12,416 nucleotides of DNA, taken from NCBI GenBank assembly GCA_047975295.1, contig JBKEDH010000091.1, forward strand, positions 1 through 12,416, given 5' to 3'. This document shows positions 6,360 to 12,416 of the stretch, in pieces. A program made the translations under genes and the position numbers. Positions within the stretch are counted from its first letter, which is position 1. Each line of letters begins with the position of its first letter. The notes under the pieces were generated by a model. The model was not told where the DNA came from. It did no database searches and saw only the letters and a program-made list of their open reading frames with translations. The stretch is from JBKEDH01 sp047975295 (GTDB taxonomy: Bacteria > Bacteroidota > Bacteroidia > Flavobacteriales > Flavobacteriaceae).

Positions 6360-7019
6360 TTAATTAACCAAAGCTTTTAAATTTTTAATGGTTTCCAGTT
6401 GATTACTGCTTTTAAACACATAGCTTCCGGCAACCAGTACATCGGCACCGGCATCTACCAGAGCTTTGGCATTTTTATTGGTTACGCCACCATCTATTTC
6501 TATAAGTGTATCTAACTGTTGTTCGTCGATCATTTTACGGAGCTTACGAACTTTATTGTAAGTTACCTCTTCGAATTTTTGACCTCCGAATCCGGGGTTT
6601 ATAGACATAATTAAAACCATATAACACTCGGGAAGTATGTCCTCAAGCATAGTAACAGGAGTGGTTAAATTAAGTACAACGCCAGCTTTGCATCCTGCTG
6701 CTTTAATTTGTCGCAAAGTACGGTGTAAATGTACAGTTGCTTCGTAATGTACGGTAATGATATCGGCTCCTATTTTGGCAAAAGTTTCAATATACCGTTC
6801 TGGTTTTTCAATCATTAAATGCACATCCAAAGGTTTTTTTGCGTGCTTTTTTATGGCTTCTATAACGGGCATACCATAAGAAATATTTGGAACAAAATGT
6901 CCATCCATAACATCAATATGGAACCAATCGGCCTCGCTTTGGTTTACCATTTCGATGTCACGTTGTAGATTGGCAAAATCGGCCGCTAAAATTGAAGGAG
7001 CAATTAATTTGTTGTTCAT
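6360..7019 (-). CDS. rpe: Ribulose-phosphate 3-epimerase
   Basis: A 219-residue TIM-barrel enzyme that interconverts ribulose 5-phosphate and xylulose 5-phosphate in the pentose phosphate pathway. The N-terminus is IAPSILAADFANL (6-18) with Ser9. Metal and catalytic residues are visible: His34 and Asp36 in FHIDVMDGHFVPN, His67 in DVHLMI, and Asp176 in EIDGGV. The phosphate-binding parts are MSINPGFGGQKF (138-149) and AGSYVF. Length and motifs are those of a complete enzyme. The frame is open to 7103, but the start is the ATG at 7017-7019: it begins at the conserved N-terminus, lies 23 nt after a TAnnTTTG element (7043-7050), and the upstream extension crosses the rpoD terminator. There is no Shine-Dalgarno sequence. 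Confidence 0.97.
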   Translation of the reverse strand: MNNKLIAPSILAADFANLQRDIEMVNQSEADWFHIDVMDGHFVPNISYGMPVIEAIKKHAKKPLDVHLMIEKPERYIETFAKIGADIITVHYEATVHLHRTLRQIKAAGCKAGVVLNLTTPVTMLEDILPECYMVLIMSINPGFGGQKFEEVTYNKVRKLRKMIDEQQLDTLIEIDGGVTNKNAKALVDAGADVLVAGSYVFKSSNQLETIKNLKALVN

Positions 7020-7042
7020 TTTATCGTTTTGTTTTCTTTTCG

Positions 7043-7050
7043 CAAAAATA
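7043..7050 (-). promoter_or_regulatory. Probable rpe -7 promoter element
   Basis: The minus strand reads TATTTTTG, matching TAnnTTTG, just after the rpoD terminator. No TTTG is evident at the -33 position. The leader would be about 20 nt. This supports rpe as a separate transcription unit, although read-through from rpoD is possible. Confidence 0.55.
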
Positions 7051-7051
7051 G

Positions 7052-7089
7052 ATAAAAAAATAAACCCTCGGGTCATCACGCCGAGGGTT
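7052..7089 (-). terminator. rpoD intrinsic terminator
   Basis: AACCCTCGG (7063-7071) pairs perfectly with CCGAGGGTT (7081-7089), a GC-rich 9-bp stem with a 9-nt loop. Read on the minus strand it is followed by TATTTTTTTAT. It lies 64 nt after the rpoD stop codon. Confidence 0.9.
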
Positions 7090-7153
7090 CTTTCATCAAT
7101 CAAAAAAACGAACAGTTATGTTATTAACTGTTTGTTGCTTATAATCTAAGCTT

Positions 7154-8017
7154 TTAGCCTAGATATGTTTTTAATATTTTGCTTCTGGAAGTATGTTTTA
7201 ATCTTCTAATCGCTTTTTCCTTAATCTGTCTTACGCGCTCACGTGTCAAGTCGAAGGTTTCTCCTATTTCTTCTAATGTCATGGGGTGTTGGTTCCCTAA
7301 ACCAAAATATAAACGGATAACATCGGCTTCGCGAGGGGTTAATGTTTCTAAAGCACGCTCAATTTCGGTACGTAACGACTCGTGCAATAATTCTTTATCT
7401 GGATTTGGCGATTCGCCACTGTTCAGCACATCGTAAAGATTGGAGTCTTCGCCTTCAACTAAAGGTGCATCCATACTTACGTGACGTCCGGAGTTTTTCA
7501 TGGATTCCTTAACGTCGTTTACGGTCATGTCCAGCTCTTTGGCAATTTCTTCGGCACTTGGTGGGCGCTCATGGCTCTGCTCTAAAAATGCAAACGTTTT
7601 ATTAATCTTGTTAATAGAACCAATTTTATTTAGAGGCAAACGCACAATACGTGACTGCTCGGCCAATGCTTGAAGTATGGATTGTCTAATCCACCAAACG
7701 GCATACGATATAAATTTAAAACCACGTGTTTCGTCGAAACGTTGGGCTGCTTTAATCAAGCCTAAATTTCCTTCATTAATCAAATCGGGTAAAGTTAAAC
7801 CTTGATTTTGATATTGCTTAGCTACCGACACGACAAAACGCAAATTAGCTTTAGTTAATTTTTCTAAAGCGATTTGATCTCCTGCTTTAATACGTTGTGC
7901 TAATTCTACTTCTTCGTCGGCGGTAATTAAGTCAACTTTTCCTATTTCTTGAAGGTATTTGTCTAACGAAGCAGTTTCTCTATTGGTAACCTGTTTCGTA
8001 ATTTTAAGTTGTCTCAT
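7154..8017 (-). CDS. rpoD: Primary sigma factor RpoD (SigA type, no region 1.1)
   Basis: A 287-residue housekeeping sigma factor directing RNA polymerase core to promoters. Region 1.2 is about 17-50 (SLDKYLQEIGKVDLITADEE). Region 2 is about 51-130, with LTLPDLINEGNLGLIKAAQRFD (74-95) binding core and FISYAVWWIRQSILQAL (102-118) recognising the -10/-7 element. Region 3 is about 131-175, and region 4 about 221-285, with the helix-turn-helix TLEEIGETFDLTRERVRQI (247-265). The acidic region 1.1 and the large non-conserved insert of E. coli sigma70 are absent, as is usual for the ~33-kDa Bacteroidota primary sigma, which reads TTTG/TAnnTTTG promoters like those found here. It is the only gene in the window with a clear Shine-Dalgarno sequence. 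A strong terminator separates it from rpe. Confidence 0.97.
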   Translation of the reverse strand: MRQLKITKQVTNRETASLDKYLQEIGKVDLITADEEVELAQRIKAGDQIALEKLTKANLRFVVSVAKQYQNQGLTLPDLINEGNLGLIKAAQRFDETRGFKFISYAVWWIRQSILQALAEQSRIVRLPLNKIGSINKINKTFAFLEQSHERPPSAEEIAKELDMTVNDVKESMKNSGRHVSMDAPLVEGEDSNLYDVLNSGESPNPDKELLHESLRTEIERALETLTPREADVIRLYFGLGNQHPMTLEEIGETFDLTRERVRQIKEKAIRRLKHTSRSKILKTYLG

Positions 8018-8025
8018 CTACTATT

Positions 8026-8032
8026 CTCCTCT
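8026..8032 (-). promoter_or_regulatory. Shine-Dalgarno-like site of rpoD
   Basis: The minus strand reads AGAGGAG, with AGGAG ending 8 nt before the rpoD ATG. This is well placed and complementary to the 16S rRNA 3' end. None of the other gene starts in the window has a comparable, well-spaced site. Confidence 0.6.
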
Positions 8033-8263
8033 GTTTTTAATTTTTGAATCTTCTGTTCCTAAATGGTTATACGTGTAAATACAAAAAATGTTACAAGAAA
8101 TCGTAAATATTTTTCTATATTTTTTTTAGACTCTAAGACCTTTAAAAAGTCACATTGTATAGAGCGTGTTTTACTAAAGTTGCTTTATATTCCTTCTATT
8201 TTGAAAATAGATAACTCTTGTTTCTGCAAAAAACAAAATAGATGATTTATACTTTTTCTATTT
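8033..8263. other. Gene-free rpoD upstream region with an operator-like palindrome
   Basis: A very AT-rich stretch upstream of rpoD. I find no convincing coding frame; a 60-codon plus-strand frame at 8063-8245 has low-complexity composition. No clean TTG/TAnnTTTG promoter for rpoD stands out; the nearest is TCTATTTTG on the minus strand (8234-8242), one T short of the consensus. CTATTTT-G-AAAATAG (8196-8210) is a perfect 15-nt palindrome, and AAAATAGAT recurs at 8204-8212 and 8235-8243. The rpoD leader may therefore be long. Confidence 0.45.
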
Positions 8264-8422
8264 GGACTTGTTTAAACTTTATAAATTGGCTAAAAAATGC
8301 ATCTTTTTGCTTATTTTTTGTCTTTTTTCCTTCCATAGCCTTGCTATGTGTAACTCGAAAAAACTCCAATTGAATATAAAAGCTTCTAAATTTCATTTCA
8401 ATCAAAAAGTCAAGATGAGTTC
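8264..8422. repeat. Palindromic repeat, copy B (mosaic MITE-like element)
   Basis: The left end GGACTTGTTTAAACTTTA (8264-8281) matches the terminal repeat of the element at 11319-11479. Next comes AATTGGCTAAAAAAT (8284-8298), shared exactly with copies A and C2. Then CTTTTTGC and the hairpin CATAGC-CTT-GCTATG (8334-8348) match the interior of 11319-11479. The right end (8386-8422: AAATTTCATTT, then AAAAAGTCAAGATGAGTTC at 8404-8422) matches copy C2. The last 19 nt are the exact reverse complement of 11505-11523. It ends 3 nt before the A-run of the pnp terminator. No coding frame. Confidence 0.7.
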
Positions 8423-8425
8423 AAT

Positions 8426-8462
8426 AAAAAAAACCGATTAACAAAAAAGTTTAATCGGTTTT
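8426..8462 (-). terminator. pnp intrinsic terminator
   Basis: AAAACCGATTAA (8430-8441) and TTAATCGGTTTT (8451-8462) form a perfect 12-bp stem with a 9-nt loop. On the minus strand the hairpin is followed by an uninterrupted T-run (complement of 8426-8433). It lies 26 nt after the pnp stop codon. Confidence 0.93.
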
Positions 8463-8488
8463 AATTTTAAGAGAATTAAACAAGGATG

Positions 8489-10726
8489 TTATTCTTCGTT
8501 TTTGTTTTCTCTTGGTTTTCTATCATCACGACGGTTGTTGCGGTCGTTGCTGCGGTTTCCGCCTTTGTGATTATTGCTTCTGGGAGGTCTTTCTTTATAG
8601 CCTTCTGGTTTGGGCAATAAAGCTTTTCTTGAAACTTTTTCACGTTTTGTTTTAGGATCGAAACCAAAATATTTCACTTCGAACACATCTCCTAAGTTAA
8701 CTACATCGCTAACATTTTCGGTGCGTTCCCAAGCCAATTCACTTACGTGTAGTAAGGTTTCGTTGCCCGGAGCATCCATATATTCTACAACGGCACCAAA
8801 ATCTAACATTTTAATCACTTTTACTTCATACGATTGCCCAACAACAGGCTTAAATGTAATTGCATCGATTTTAGCCAATACCCTGTCTATACCGTCTTGG
8901 TCTGTGCCCAAAATTTCTACAATACCTTCTTCGGTAACAGGATCTTCGTTTATAACAATAGTGGTCTTGGTTTCCTTTTGTAATTCTTGGATGGTTTTAC
9001 CACCAGGACCAATTAAAGCACCAATATATTCGTTAGGGATAACTGTAGTGACCATTTTTGGAGCATGTGGTTTAACCGCAGTATTAGGTGCATCGATAGT
9101 TTCGGTTAGTTTGCTTAGTATATGTAAGCGGCCATCTTGTGCTTGTTTTAAAGCATTGACCAAAATCTCGTAACTTAAACCTTTTACTTTAATGTCCATT
9201 TGGCAAGCAGTAATACCGTCTGCTGTTCCTGTTACCTTGAAATCCATGTCGCCTAAGTGATCTTCGTCTCCAAGAATATCTGAAAGTACAGCGTATTTTC
9301 CTGTTTCGGTATCGGTAATTAATCCCATAGCAATACCCGAGACCGGCTTTTTCATTTGTACACCGGCATCCATAAGTGCCATTGTTCCTGCACAAACGGT
9401 TGCCATAGACGACGACCCGTTACTTTCTAAAATTTCTGAAACAACACGAACAGTATAAGGACAATCGGCAGGAACCATGCCTTTTAACGCACGCTGTGCC
9501 AAGTTTCCGTGTCCTACTTCTCGACGTGATGTACCACGAATAGGACGTGCTTCTCCGGTTGAAAAAGGAGGAAAGTTATAGTGTAAGTAAAAACGTTCTT
9601 CGGTTTCCAACGATGGCATATCGATCATGTTAGCTTCTCTCGAAGTACCTAAAGTTACGGTAGCCAAAGCTTGGGTTTCCCCACGAGTGAATATAGATGA
9701 ACCGTGTGTGGAAGGTAAGTAATCGACCTCACACCAAATGGGGCGTATCTCGGTTGTTTTACGGCCATCTAAGCGTAAGCCTTCATTAAGGGTTAAATCT
9801 CTAACTGCTTTTTTCTCGGCTTGGCTGTAATATTTACCAATTAGTTTACCGTATTCTTCCTGTTCCTCTTCAGTAAAGGTATTTACAATAGCTTCTTTAA
9901 TTTCGGAAAAAGCGTTACTGCGCTCTTTTTTGGACGAACCGGCTTTGGCAACGGCATATACTTTGTCGTATGCCATGTTGTGTATTTTTTGCTCTAAAGT
10001 TTCATTGGCAGGTTCTGGAGCATATTCGCGGGTTTCTTTCTTGCCAAAGGCTTCTGCCAATTTTACTTGTGCTTCGCATTGTGCTTTAATAGCGGTATGT
10101 GCAAACTCGATGGCAGCTACCATTTCTTCTTCCGAAATCTCTTTCATTTCACCTTCAACCATCATGACAGACTCGGCCGAAGCGCCGATAACCATATCGA
10201 TATCCGATTCTTCCAATTGGGCATACGACGGGTTGATGATCAATTCGCCATTTATACGGCCTACACGAACTTCGGAAATGGGTGTTTCAAAAGGGATATC
10301 GCTTAATTGGATAGCTGTCGATGCAGCCAAACCGGCCAATGCATCGGGCATAACTTCGGGATCGTGCGACATTAACTGGATCATGACTTGGGTCTCGGCA
10401 TGATAATCTTTTGGAAATAGTGGTCGTAACACACGATCTACAAGGCGCATGGTTAATACTTCGCCATCGCTTGGACGGGCTTCACGTTTAAAAAATCCAC
10501 CTGGGTAGCGTCCGGCAGCCGCAAATTTTTCACGGTAATCTACCGTTAGCGGTAAAAAGTCAACATCAGATTGGTCGTAGTTAGATACTACGGTACACAA
10601 TAACATACATTTACCGGATTTAACCACAACAGAGCCATGTGCCTGTTTTGCCAATTTTCCGGTTTCGATAGAAATTTCTCTACCGTCTCCAAGGTCTATA
10701 ACCTCTTTAAAAGTTTTTGGAATCAT
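8489..10726 (-). CDS. pnp: Polyribonucleotide nucleotidyltransferase (PNPase)
   Basis: A 745-residue phosphorolytic 3'-to-5' exoribonuclease that degrades mRNA and can add tails; it acts as a ring-shaped trimer. Domains in order: first RNase PH fold (about 10-145, with FFKREARPSDGEVLTMRLVDR); the all-helical linker (about 220-310); second RNase PH fold (about 315-550), with TRGETQAL, SNGSSSMATVCAG and the catalytic acidic stretch SDILGDEDHLGDMDF (about 481-496); a KH domain (about 558-620) with IGALIGPGGKTIQEL; and an S1 domain (about 627-698). The C-terminal tail (about 700-745) is rich in Arg, Asn, Lys and Asp and probably disordered, likely aiding RNA or partner binding. It lies downstream of rpsO, the common bacterial order, but a strong terminator sits between them. 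No Shine-Dalgarno sequence precedes the ATG. Confidence 0.98.
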   Translation of the reverse strand: MIPKTFKEVIDLGDGREISIETGKLAKQAHGSVVVKSGKCMLLCTVVSNYDQSDVDFLPLTVDYREKFAAAGRYPGGFFKREARPSDGEVLTMRLVDRVLRPLFPKDYHAETQVMIQLMSHDPEVMPDALAGLAASTAIQLSDIPFETPISEVRVGRINGELIINPSYAQLEESDIDMVIGASAESVMMVEGEMKEISEEEMVAAIEFAHTAIKAQCEAQVKLAEAFGKKETREYAPEPANETLEQKIHNMAYDKVYAVAKAGSSKKERSNAFSEIKEAIVNTFTEEEQEEYGKLIGKYYSQAEKKAVRDLTLNEGLRLDGRKTTEIRPIWCEVDYLPSTHGSSIFTRGETQALATVTLGTSREANMIDMPSLETEERFYLHYNFPPFSTGEARPIRGTSRREVGHGNLAQRALKGMVPADCPYTVRVVSEILESNGSSSMATVCAGTMALMDAGVQMKKPVSGIAMGLITDTETGKYAVLSDILGDEDHLGDMDFKVTGTADGITACQMDIKVKGLSYEILVNALKQAQDGRLHILSKLTETIDAPNTAVKPHAPKMVTTVIPNEYIGALIGPGGKTIQELQKETKTTIVINEDPVTEEGIVEILGTDQDGIDRVLAKIDAITFKPVVGQSYEVKVIKMLDFGAVVEYMDAPGNETLLHVSELAWERTENVSDVVNLGDVFEVKYFGFDPKTKREKVSRKALLPKPEGYKERPPRSNNHKGGNRSNDRNNRRDDRKPRENKNEE

Positions 10727-10889
10727 AAATTTTAATTCTTAATTAAACAATGGTCGTTGTGTTGTTGTGTAGTTGTTGTGGGACCAATGAAAAACTAATA
10801 TGAGCTTCTTCTTTAAGTGCAGTTTAAACTCTGGCACAAGAGTGTTGTTTTTTTATTTTTTTAGATTCTAAAATCCTATTTTAATTCTT
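10727..10889. other. pnp upstream leader region
   Basis: The gap between the rpsO terminator and pnp. On the minus strand a C/A-rich, G-poor stretch made of repeated ACAAC units (10756-10780) lies about 30-55 nt before the pnp start, flanked by GGTC and GACC that could close a loop. GTTTAAAC occurs at 10822-10829. The best -7-like sequence is TAGTTTTT on the minus strand (10790-10797), with no -33 element. I could not assign the pnp promoter with confidence. Confidence 0.4.
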
Positions 10890-10928
10890 TGCTTAAAAAG
10901 AAAAAGGGGGCTAAAAAGCCCCTTTTTC
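10890..10928 (-). terminator. rpsO intrinsic terminator
   Basis: GAAAAAGGGG (10900-10909) pairs with CCCCTTTTTC (10919-10928), a 10-bp stem around a 9-nt loop. On the minus strand it is followed by further T residues (complement of the A-run at 10895-10899). The stem begins at the base next to the rpsO stop codon, so the terminator directly abuts the gene. Confidence 0.92.
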
Positions 10929-11198
10929 TTATTTTCTTAACCCTAATTCCTTTACTATGGCACGATATCTCAAGATATCCTTCTTAGTTAGATAATCAAG
11001 TAAAGAGCGACGTTTACCAACCAGTTTTACCAACGAACGCTCGGTGTTAAAATCTTTACGATTTTGTTTTAAATGTTCTGTTAAATGGTTAATTCTGTGT
11101 GTAAACAATGCAATTTGCGCTTCGGCAGAACCCGTATCGGTTTTTCCTTTACCGTGTTTTGCGAAGATTTCTTCTTTTACTTCTTTAGTTAAATACAT
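10929..11198 (-). CDS. rpsO: 30S ribosomal protein uS15
   Basis: An 89-residue protein, exactly the usual length for uS15. It binds the central domain of 16S rRNA early in 30S assembly and contributes to a bridge with the 50S subunit. Conserved blocks are visible: GKTDTGSAEAQIALFTHRINHLTEHLK (18-44), then KDFNTERSLVKLVGKRRSLLDYL (48-70) and RYRAIVKELGLRK at the C-terminus. The start is the ATG at 11196-11198, with no Shine-Dalgarno sequence. It has its own promoter (11255-11283) and an abutting terminator. pnp follows downstream in the same direction, as in many bacteria, but read-through would be needed for co-transcription. In E. coli uS15 represses its own mRNA through a leader pseudoknot; the ~50-nt leader here shows only a small 5' hairpin. 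Confidence 0.98.
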   Translation of the reverse strand: MYLTKEVKEEIFAKHGKGKTDTGSAEAQIALFTHRINHLTEHLKQNRKDFNTERSLVKLVGKRRSLLDYLTKKDILRYRAIVKELGLRK

Positions 11199-11254
11199 GC
11201 TAATATTTATTGTAAATAATTGTTATGTAAAACGAAAGGCTTTCTTTCGAGCGG

Positions 11255-11283
11255 CAAATATAGTAATTTTTAATAACTTACAA
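11255..11283 (-). promoter_or_regulatory. rpsO promoter (-33 TTG, 18-nt spacer, -7 TATATTTG)
   Basis: On the minus strand, TTG (11283-11281), 18 nt, then TATATTTG (11262-11255) match the Bacteroidota primary promoter. The -7 octamer is identical to that of rpmH. Five nt further on, the hairpin CGAAAG/CTTTCG (11249-11233) starts at the expected transcription start. The leader to the rpsO ATG is about 50 nt. Confidence 0.82.
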
Positions 11284-11318
11284 GTTTATGTTTTTTGAAA
11301 GTTTAAACGAAAACTTAA

Positions 11319-11479
11319 GAACCTGTTTAAATTTATATCACTTGTTTTTCTATATCTCTTTTTGCGCATAATTTTGTTAAAATTTCATCAAGTAGTCCTG
11401 CTATTATCTTCTATTTTGCCTCATTATGCTTCAAAAATAAACTATACAAAAAGTCTATCATACAAATTTAAACAAGCTC
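11319..11479. mobile_element. MITE-like element with ~18-bp terminal inverted repeats (copy C1)
   Basis: The left end GAACCTGTTTAAATTTAT (11319-11336) and the right end ACAAATTTAAACAAGCTC (11462-11479) are inverted repeats matching at 15 of 18 positions. The trinucleotide TAA flanks both ends (11316-11318 and 11480-11482), a possible 3-bp target duplication. The 161-bp unit is AT-rich and has no coding frame. Its interior (CTTTTTGC, then GTAGTCCTGCTATT) resembles copy B. The structure suggests a non-autonomous element moved by a transposase not present here; the IS family is unknown. Confidence 0.55.
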
Positions 11480-11504
11480 TAAATATTGGATAGATTTGCT
11501 TATA

Positions 11505-11580
11505 GAACTCATCTTGACTTTTTCAATTGGCTAAAAAATCTTTTAAATTTCATTTTAACCAAAAAGGAGAAAATGAGTTC
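11505..11580. repeat. Palindromic repeat, copy C2, downstream of accD
   Basis: Ends GAACTCAT (11505-11512) and ATGAGTTC (11573-11580) are inverted, and CTTTTT (11518-11523) pairs with AAAAAG (11561-11566) inside them. The left arm GAACTCATCTTGACTTTTT (11505-11523) is the exact reverse complement of 8404-8422 in copy B, and 11525-11539 is the 15-nt word shared with copies A and B. It lies 38 nt beyond the accD stop, and no other terminator-like hairpin is visible there, so it may end or stabilise the accD transcript. Confidence 0.7.
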
Positions 11581-11618
11581 GTTAATTTTTAATTTGCGCT
11601 TTTAAAAAGGATAGTATA

Positions 11619-12416
11619 TTATGCTCGTAAGGGCTGGTTCAATATTAAATCGATATATTGGTTAACCTTGTTTTTAAGTTCTTTTCTAACTGTAATAAAA
11701 TCTAAAAAGCCGTGTTCTAATAAGAATTCCGAGGTTTGGAAGCCTTCGGGCAAATCTTTGCCTGTTGTATCTTTTACTACTCTTGGTCCTGCAAAACCTA
11801 TTAATGCACCGGGTTCGGAAATGTTAATGTCTCCAAGCATAGCAAATGAAGCTGTTGTGCCACCGGTAGTCGGGTCTGTACACAACGAAATATAGGGTAT
11901 TCCGGCATTGGCAAGTTGTGCCAGTTTAACCGATGTTTTGGCTAACTGCATAAGCGATAGGGCTGCTTCCATCATACGGGCACCACCAGACTTGGAAATA
12001 ATCATTAATGGTGTTTTTTTCTTTAGGGCATAATCGGCAGCACGTGCTATTTTTTCGCCTACAACGCTGCCCATAGAACCGCCAATAAACGAAAAATCCA
12101 TACAGGCCACGACCAAATCGTTACCTTTCGATTTTCCTACGGCCGTTCTAACCGCATCTTTTAATTTGGTTTTTTCTTGTGCCGCTTTTAAACGATCCGG
12201 ATATTTTTTTGTATCGACAAATTTTAAGGGATCTTTAGATTCTAACTTGGTGTCTAACTCCTTGAATTTATTATCGTCAAAAAGAATTTCGAAATATTCT
12301 TTGCTTCCTATACGTACGTGGTATCCGTCTTCCGGACTTACGTAAAAATTTCTTTCCAACTCTTCGGTATCTATTATCTTACCGGTTGGTGTTTTGTACC
12401 ACAGACCTTTTGGGGT
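11619..12416 (-). CDS. accD: Acetyl-CoA carboxylase carboxyltransferase beta subunit (5' end outside window)
   Basis: The C-terminal 265 residues of AccD; the N-terminus lies beyond the right edge (visible part starts TPKGLWYKTPTGK). With AccA it transfers carboxyl from carboxybiotin to acetyl-CoA, making malonyl-CoA for fatty acid synthesis in the cytoplasm. Carboxyltransferase (crotonase-fold) motifs are clear: SKSGGARMMEAALSLMQLAKT, SLCTDPTTGGTTASFAMLGD, SEPGALIGFAGPRVV and LPEGFQTSEFLLEHGFLD. The family's N-terminal zinc ribbon is present in outline (GLWYK, ELERNFYVSPEDGYHVRIG), but all four zinc-binding cysteines are replaced (Thr/Thr, Ser, Asp). A TTG at 12357-12359 is not the start; the conserved sequence continues upstream of it. 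No promoter is visible in the window. Confidence 0.97.
   Translation of the reverse strand, partial: TPKGLWYKTPTGKIIDTEELERNFYVSPEDGYHVRIGSKEYFEILFDDNKFKELDTKLESKDPLKFVDTKKYPDRLKAAQEKTKLKDAVRTAVGKSKGNDLVVACMDFSFIGGSMGSVVGEKIARAADYALKKKTPLMIISKSGGARMMEAALSLMQLAKTSVKLAQLANAGIPYISLCTDPTTGGTTASFAMLGDINISEPGALIGFAGPRVVKDTTGKDLPEGFQTSEFLLEHGFLDFITVRKELKNKVNQYIDLILNQPLRA

Noticed and set aside
7020..7103. A 28-residue N-terminal extension of rpe.
   Set aside because: It would translate through the rpoD terminator and upstream of the -7 element. The conserved protein begins at the ATG at 7019.
8063..8245. A 60-codon plus-strand frame in the rpoD upstream gap.
   Set aside because: Low-complexity, Lys/Asn/Phe/Ile-rich product of AT-rich DNA. 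It overlaps the palindromic and promoter-like sequences, and no protein family is recognisable.
11044..11298. An 84-codon plus-strand frame antisense to rpsO.
   Set aside because: It overlaps rpsO and its promoter on the opposite strand. Its cysteine-rich composition is typical of antisense shadows.
11586..11618. A separate intrinsic terminator immediately after accD.
   Set aside because: Only short T- and A-rich stretches are present, without a stable stem; the palindrome at 11505-11580 is the only hairpin nearby.

Overview
The window looks like chromosomal housekeeping DNA from a member of the Bacteroidota, most likely Flavobacteriaceae. The reasons are: AT-rich intergenic DNA; start codons almost without Shine-Dalgarno sequences; several promoters with the Bacteroidota -7 element TAnnTTTG; a short primary sigma factor without region 1.1; a CarB that stops before the usual C-terminal regulatory domain; and an AccD without its zinc-ribbon cysteines. 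I found no phage, plasmid, CRISPR, defence or secondary-metabolite genes.

Layout, left to right. 1-394: a small GNAT-like protein on the minus strand. 478-2098: an alpha/beta hydrolase followed closely by a membrane-anchored lytic transglycosylase, both plus strand, ending 10 nt from the stop of a convergent membrane-TPR protein (2109-2687). 2881-6113: rpmH (ribosomal protein bL34, only 53 codons) with a textbook promoter and terminator, then carB under its own -7 element. 6114-6359: a gene-free gap holding two hairpin repeats. 6360-11198 is all minus strand, in transcription order rpsO, pnp, rpoD, rpe; strong intrinsic terminators follow rpsO, pnp and rpoD, so most of these are separate units. 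11319-11580 holds a second cluster of palindromic repeats. The 3' 265 codons of accD run off the right edge.

Functionally the genes serve translation (rpmH, rpsO), transcription (rpoD), RNA turnover (pnp), pyrimidine/arginine precursor supply (carB), the pentose phosphate pathway (rpe), fatty acid initiation (accD) and cell-wall turnover (the transglycosylase). RpoD is expected to read the TAnnTTTG promoters seen here.

The unexplained structure is in the gaps. A family of related palindromic repeats lies downstream of rpe, pnp and accD, sharing exact 15-nt and 19-nt words, with one copy bounded by ~18-bp terminal inverted repeats. The two ribosomal protein genes share a -7 box and hairpin with identical spacing. 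I see no new multi-gene system.
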